Below are positions 13,731 through 16,382 of a DNA stretch of 16,382 bases, piece by piece. The position numbers and the translations under genes are program-made. The stretch is from Clostridia bacterium. Lineage in GTDB: Bacteria; Bacillota; Clostridia; Christensenellales; UBA1242. Under the pieces are notes generated by a model. That model was not told the origin of the DNA and ran no database searches. It worked only from the letters and a program-made list of their open reading frames with translations. The stretch is from contig JAFQBZ010000188.1 in assembly GCA_017399515.1 (NCBI GenBank), positions 1-16,382 of the forward strand, given 5' to 3'. Positions within the stretch are counted from its first letter, which is position 1. Every line of letters starts with the position of its first letter.

Positions 13731-15401
13731 TTGGAAAGTAAAGTATTTAAATATTTAGAAAGAAAAAGATTTAAATCAGTTGCAAATTTATTTTATAAAT
13801 CAACAATTAAAAATAATTTGAAGATTTTAAATATTTTAGATGATGATGATTTAATACAAGTCGTAAGGAGTCTAAGAAAAGATTATTTGGCAAATCTATT
13901 AGTTCATTTGTCAACAGAAAAAAGACAACTGATTTTGGAGTCTTTAAATGATAAAGAAATAAATAAGCTTTTAGAAGACACTTCAGTAAATGTAACAATT
14001 CAAATTATTGAGGGTTCATCACAAGAAGTTGCGTCAAGAATTTTAAAGAAAGAGGAAATTATCTATCTTTTAAATAAAGAAAATTATACCATCTTAAAAC
14101 CCTTGATTTCAATGATGTCAAGTGAGGAACTTGTTAAAATTTTTGAGCAATTAAAGCCCCAAAATAGAGTTAAGTTGTTTTTGATTTTGCCAAAAGATTT
14201 AGCTGTTAAAACTTTTGTAGGACTAACTTATCAAACAAAGCAATTGCTACTTAATAAGTTAACTGAAGAAGAATTAAAAGACCTAATGGCGGGTTTAGTT
14301 GTTGATGAAACTGTTATACTTGTTAAAGAAATGCCTTTTAATATTGTGAAGAAAATTATGTCACAAAGTAGTGAAGAAACGAAAGAATATATAAATTCTA
14401 TTTTAAATTATCCAAAAGATAGTGTAGGGAGAATTATGTCAAGGGAGTATCTTGCAATTCCTTTGCAATCGACAATAAGACAGGCTTTGCAAATTGTTAA
14501 AAAAAGCAAAATAAAATCTAATAATTTTTATAATGTTTATGTTGTTGATGAGTCAAATAAACTTATGGGTATGGTTTCAGTTAAAAAGCTGATTCAAACA
14601 GAAGGTGATGAGTTGGTTTGTGATGTAATGGAAAAAGATATTATTTTCTCGCAAACAAACGAAAATAAAAGACTTGCGGCAAGTAAAATCCTAGATTATA
14701 ACCTCACATCACTCCCTATCGTTAACGAAACAAACCACTTAGTTGGTGTGATATCAATAGACGATGCTGTTTATATTATTAAGAAGAAAAATGATGAATA
14801 TTTGACTAAAATGAATGCTTTGTCACCAATTACAACACCTTACTTGAAAACAAATATTTGGCAGATTTGGAAAACAAGAATACCATGGCTTTTGATATTA
14901 TTAATTAGTGCGACTTTTACTGGACTGATTTTAAACTCTTATGAATCCAAGTTAAATGCTATATCTCCAGTTTTATTTGCGTGTGTTCCTATGATGATGG
15001 ACACTGGTGGAAATTGCGGTTCACAGTCATCAGTAACGGTTATTCGTTCGTTGTCTTTAAACGAGTTGACTGTGAAGGATTGGTGGAGAGTTTTAATTAA
15101 GGAAATTGGAGCATCAATAATCTTAGGGTTAACTTTGGCATTGGCTTGTTTTGCAAAACTCTTGTTGATAGATAACTTATTGTTTGGCTATTCAGGGTAT
15201 ACTATGATTCGTTCGGCAGTTGTTTCGCTTGCGTTGTTTGCAACGGTTGTTATTGCTAAAATTACAGGATGTTTACTTCCGTTAATTGCAAAAAAGTGCA
15301 AGCTTGACCCTGCAGTTATGGCGGCACCATTCATAACTACAATCGTTGATTCTTTATCATTAATTTTATTTTGTTCAATGTCAGTTGCTATACTTGCATA
15401 A
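13731..15401 (+). CDS. mgtE: MgtE-family magnesium transporter
   Basis: The protein has 556 residues. An N-terminal helical repeat domain (about 30-230) is followed by a CBS pair (about 232-350) and five TM segments (about 383-556). The family signature PMMMDTGGNCGSQSS (420-434) and LDPAVMAAPFITTIVD (525-540, with the channel Asp540) are both intact, so it should be a working Mg2+ channel with cytosolic Mg2+ gating. The protein is about 100 residues longer than typical MgtE (about 450), and the surplus lies in the N-domain. The start is TTG at 13731, with AGGAG six bases upstream. Composition is unlike other + strand genes here: a 120-base sample (14161-14280) has 19 G and 12 C, while a same-length sample of the 3339 gene (3541-3660) has 17 G and 33 C. 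It is a single-gene unit. Confidence 0.95.
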   Translation: MESKVFKYLERKRFKSVANLFYKSTIKNNLKILNILDDDDLIQVVRSLRKDYLANLLVHLSTEKRQLILESLNDKEINKLLEDTSVNVTIQIIEGSSQEVASRILKKEEIIYLLNKENYTILKPLISMMSSEELVKIFEQLKPQNRVKLFLILPKDLAVKTFVGLTYQTKQLLLNKLTEEELKDLMAGLVVDETVILVKEMPFNIVKKIMSQSSEETKEYINSILNYPKDSVGRIMSREYLAIPLQSTIRQALQIVKKSKIKSNNFYNVYVVDESNKLMGMVSVKKLIQTEGDELVCDVMEKDIIFSQTNENKRLAASKILDYNLTSLPIVNETNHLVGVISIDDAVYIIKKKNDEYLTKMNALSPITTPYLKTNIWQIWKTRIPWLLILLISATFTGLILNSYESKLNAISPVLFACVPMMMDTGGNCGSQSSVTVIRSLSLNELTVKDWWRVLIKEIGASIILGLTLALACFAKLLLIDNLLFGYSGYTMIRSAVVSLALFATVVIAKITGCLLPLIAKKCKLDPAVMAAPFITTIVDSLSLILFCSMSVAILA

Positions 15402-15441
15402 ACAAAAACTAATATATCTTAAAATTATTATATTTTTAAAG

Positions 15442-15478
15442 AAGTCTATTCCAGAAACAGAATAGACTTTAATTTTTT
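15442..15478 (+). terminator. Hairpin terminator of mgtE
   Basis: AAGTCTATTC (15442-15451) pairs with GAATAGACTT (15460-15469) around an 8-base loop, then TAA and a T6 run (15473-15478). Confidence 0.88.
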
Positions 15479-15480
15479 AC

Positions 15481-15508
15481 AAAAAAAACTGTCTCGGGTT
15501 CGAGACAG
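15481..15508 (-). terminator. Hairpin terminator of the NERD gene
   Basis: ACTGTCTCG (15487-15495) pairs with CGAGACAGT (15500-15508) around loop GGTT. On the minus strand it is followed by a U7 run (15481-15487). A second small stem (TCCATAC 15520-15526 with GTATGGA 15538-15544) lies between it and the NERD stop codon. Confidence 0.85.
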
Positions 15509-15548
15509 TCAAAGGTTGGCTCCATACCATAAGTATAAGTATGGACAA

Positions 15549-16295
15549 TTATACCTTTTTCTTAAATTTACATTTTGGATAATTTGAACAGCCATAAAAT
15601 TCACCATAATCACCTGTTCTTATTACTAATTTAGCACCACATCTTGGACAAATGTTATTCTCAATATCTTCTTGCATTTTATGAATATTACTAATATGTT
15701 CTTCTTCTGTAATAACATTATTTTGGTATCTTCTTAGTACATTAGCAACATAATTTATTTGTTTTGGCGTTATTGTTTTTCCATAATCAAGATTTAATAT
15801 TTCTTCTAAATCATCCAAATTGCAAACATTATTTGAATCTACACCTTCAATATCTGCATCAATAAAAACAACAATTGAAATAATATCTATATTTTTAGGT
15901 AAAAATTTTTGAAGTTTGTAAATATGAGATTTATTTTGTTTAATTGGATTATAAAATTTATTTTTTACATTTCCAAAGGCTAAAACCTGTGTCCATTCAT
16001 ATTGTTCTTCATTTCCATATATTTCACCTTTATAATTCTTTGTTTCTATAACAAAAATACCATTTTTATTTATATATATGTGGTCTATTTGAACAGAATT
16101 TCCATTGGATAAAAATTTGTAATTATTAAAAACCAGTTTTTCACCATCTATTGATTCTCCTAAAACCCTACGAACTAATTCTTCTCCCTCTTCCCCTATT
16201 TCTTTGTTAGAAATAGGTTTTTCTGTTTCAATTCTACTAATAGCAAGGGCTATTAATGAGACAACAAAGATAATTAAAAATAATATATATCCCAA
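15549..16295 (-). CDS. NERD-domain nuclease-like protein with topoisomerase-type zinc finger
   Basis: The protein has 248 residues. One N-terminal TM (about 3-20) anchors it, then a NERD (nuclease-related) domain spans about 30-150: GEEGEELV with Glu37, QIDHI (Gln69, Asp71), VIETKNYKG (Glu84, Lys86) and NPIKQN (Gln119). This is a complete PD-(D/E)XK-like site, so nuclease activity is plausible though rarely shown for the family. The C-terminus has a C4 zinc finger of the topoisomerase I type, CPRC (Cys216, Cys219) and CSNYPKC (Cys236, Cys242), a DNA-binding module. The start is TTG at 16295 with AGGAG six bases upstream. The gene lies just after a tRNA and terminator, transcribed in the same direction. 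A membrane-tied nucleic-acid role is inferred; the substrate is unknown. Confidence 0.92.
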   Translation of the reverse strand: MGYILFLIIFVVSLIALAISRIETEKPISNKEIGEEGEELVRRVLGESIDGEKLVFNNYKFLSNGNSVQIDHIYINKNGIFVIETKNYKGEIYGNEEQYEWTQVLAFGNVKNKFYNPIKQNKSHIYKLQKFLPKNIDIISIVVFIDADIEGVDSNNVCNLDDLEEILNLDYGKTITPKQINYVANVLRRYQNNVITEEEHISNIHKMQEDIENNICPRCGAKLVIRTGDYGEFYGCSNYPKCKFKKKV

Positions 16296-16324
16296 AATTT
16301 ACTCCTATTTAATAAAATTTTATA

Positions 16325-16361
16325 AAGCAAAAAAGTTCGAACCTTTTGGTTCGAACTTTTT
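16325..16361 (-). terminator. Terminator downstream of the tRNA
   Basis: A perfect 14-bp stem, 16330-16343 with 16348-16361 (core AGTTCGAACC / GGTTCGAACT), loop TTTT, followed by U on the minus strand. It begins five bases after the tRNA 3' end and separates the tRNA from the NERD gene. Confidence 0.85.
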
Positions 16362-16365
16362 ATTT

Positions 16366-16382
16366 TGGCTCCCCAGGTAGGG
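16366..16382 (-). tRNA. tRNA 3' end, probably tRNA-Asn (truncated by window edge)
   Basis: Read on the minus strand, CCCTACCTGGGGAGCCA shows the 3' half of the T stem (CCTAC), the acceptor strand CTGGGGA, discriminator G and an encoded CCA. This closely matches the 3' end of bacterial tRNA-Asn (CCTACCTGCGGAGCCA in Bacillus, from memory). The anticodon is outside the window, so the identity is likely but unproven. The terminator directly after it supports a real tRNA gene or the last tRNA of a cluster. Confidence 0.75.

Noticed and set aside
15487..15526. GGTTCGAG and GGCTCC near a hairpin, looking like a tRNA T arm and acceptor end
   Set aside because: No cloverleaf can be built on either strand: no D or anticodon arm and no matching acceptor strand. 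The GGTTCGAG is the loop of a terminator.
1..16382. Recoding of TGA as tryptophan (suggested by very AT-rich DNA)
   Set aside because: All genes read through intact with the standard code, Trp is encoded by TGG, and no gene breaks at an in-frame TGA.

Overview
The window comes from a low-GC Gram-positive (Bacillota-type, probably clostridial) bacterium. The evidence is AT-rich DNA, sigma-A promoters (TTGACA/TATAAT, often with an extended TGn -10), AGGAGG-type ribosome binding sites, frequent TTG starts, a teichoic-acid-type glycerophosphotransferase and an LtaS-like sulfatase. All 17 protein genes end in TAA, and no gene needs TGA to be read as tryptophan. It looks like chromosome rather than phage or plasmid: genes are short transcription units closed by strong hairpin terminators, several of them shared by convergent genes. 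No CRISPR array, insertion sequence or integrase is visible. No gene-free stretch exceeds 300 bases; the longest (13493-13730, 238 bases) holds terminators, promoters and a possible tiny RNA.

Layout, left end: a truncated + strand gene (1-297) meets a three-gene minus operon (1946 to 325: nuclease-like unknown protein, phosphoribosyltransferase, histidine phosphatase). Then come a minus six-TM protein with a zinc ribbon (3117-2065), a + strand sugar-phosphate-type nucleotidyltransferase (3339-4292) and a + strand single-TM exported protein (4402-5157). These are followed by a minus zinc-ribbon protein (5729-5184) and a + strand two-TM protein (5865-6473).

Centre: a minus envelope operon runs 10679 to 6506. 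It encodes an LtaS-like sulfatase-fold membrane enzyme, then a 701-residue fusion of a YidC/Oxa1 insertase with a cytoplasmic CDP-glycerol glycerophosphotransferase (TagF/TagB type), then a small membrane protein with an acidic tail. Together they suggest synthesis or export of a glycerol-phosphate-type polymer. The fusion is the most striking protein in the window.

Right side: a minus HD-GYP protein (possibly leaderless mRNA), a minus two-TM protein, and a + strand 432-residue protein carrying two HEPN-type RNase motifs (RNAICH and RNAFEH), which is a candidate dual-HEPN ribonuclease. Next is mgtE (magnesium transport), whose base composition and strand skew differ from the other + strand genes, then a minus NERD-domain nuclease-like protein. 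The window ends inside the 3' end of a minus-strand tRNA, probably tRNA-Asn. Several start codons were moved from the longest open frame because promoters or Shine-Dalgarno sites show that translation begins downstream.
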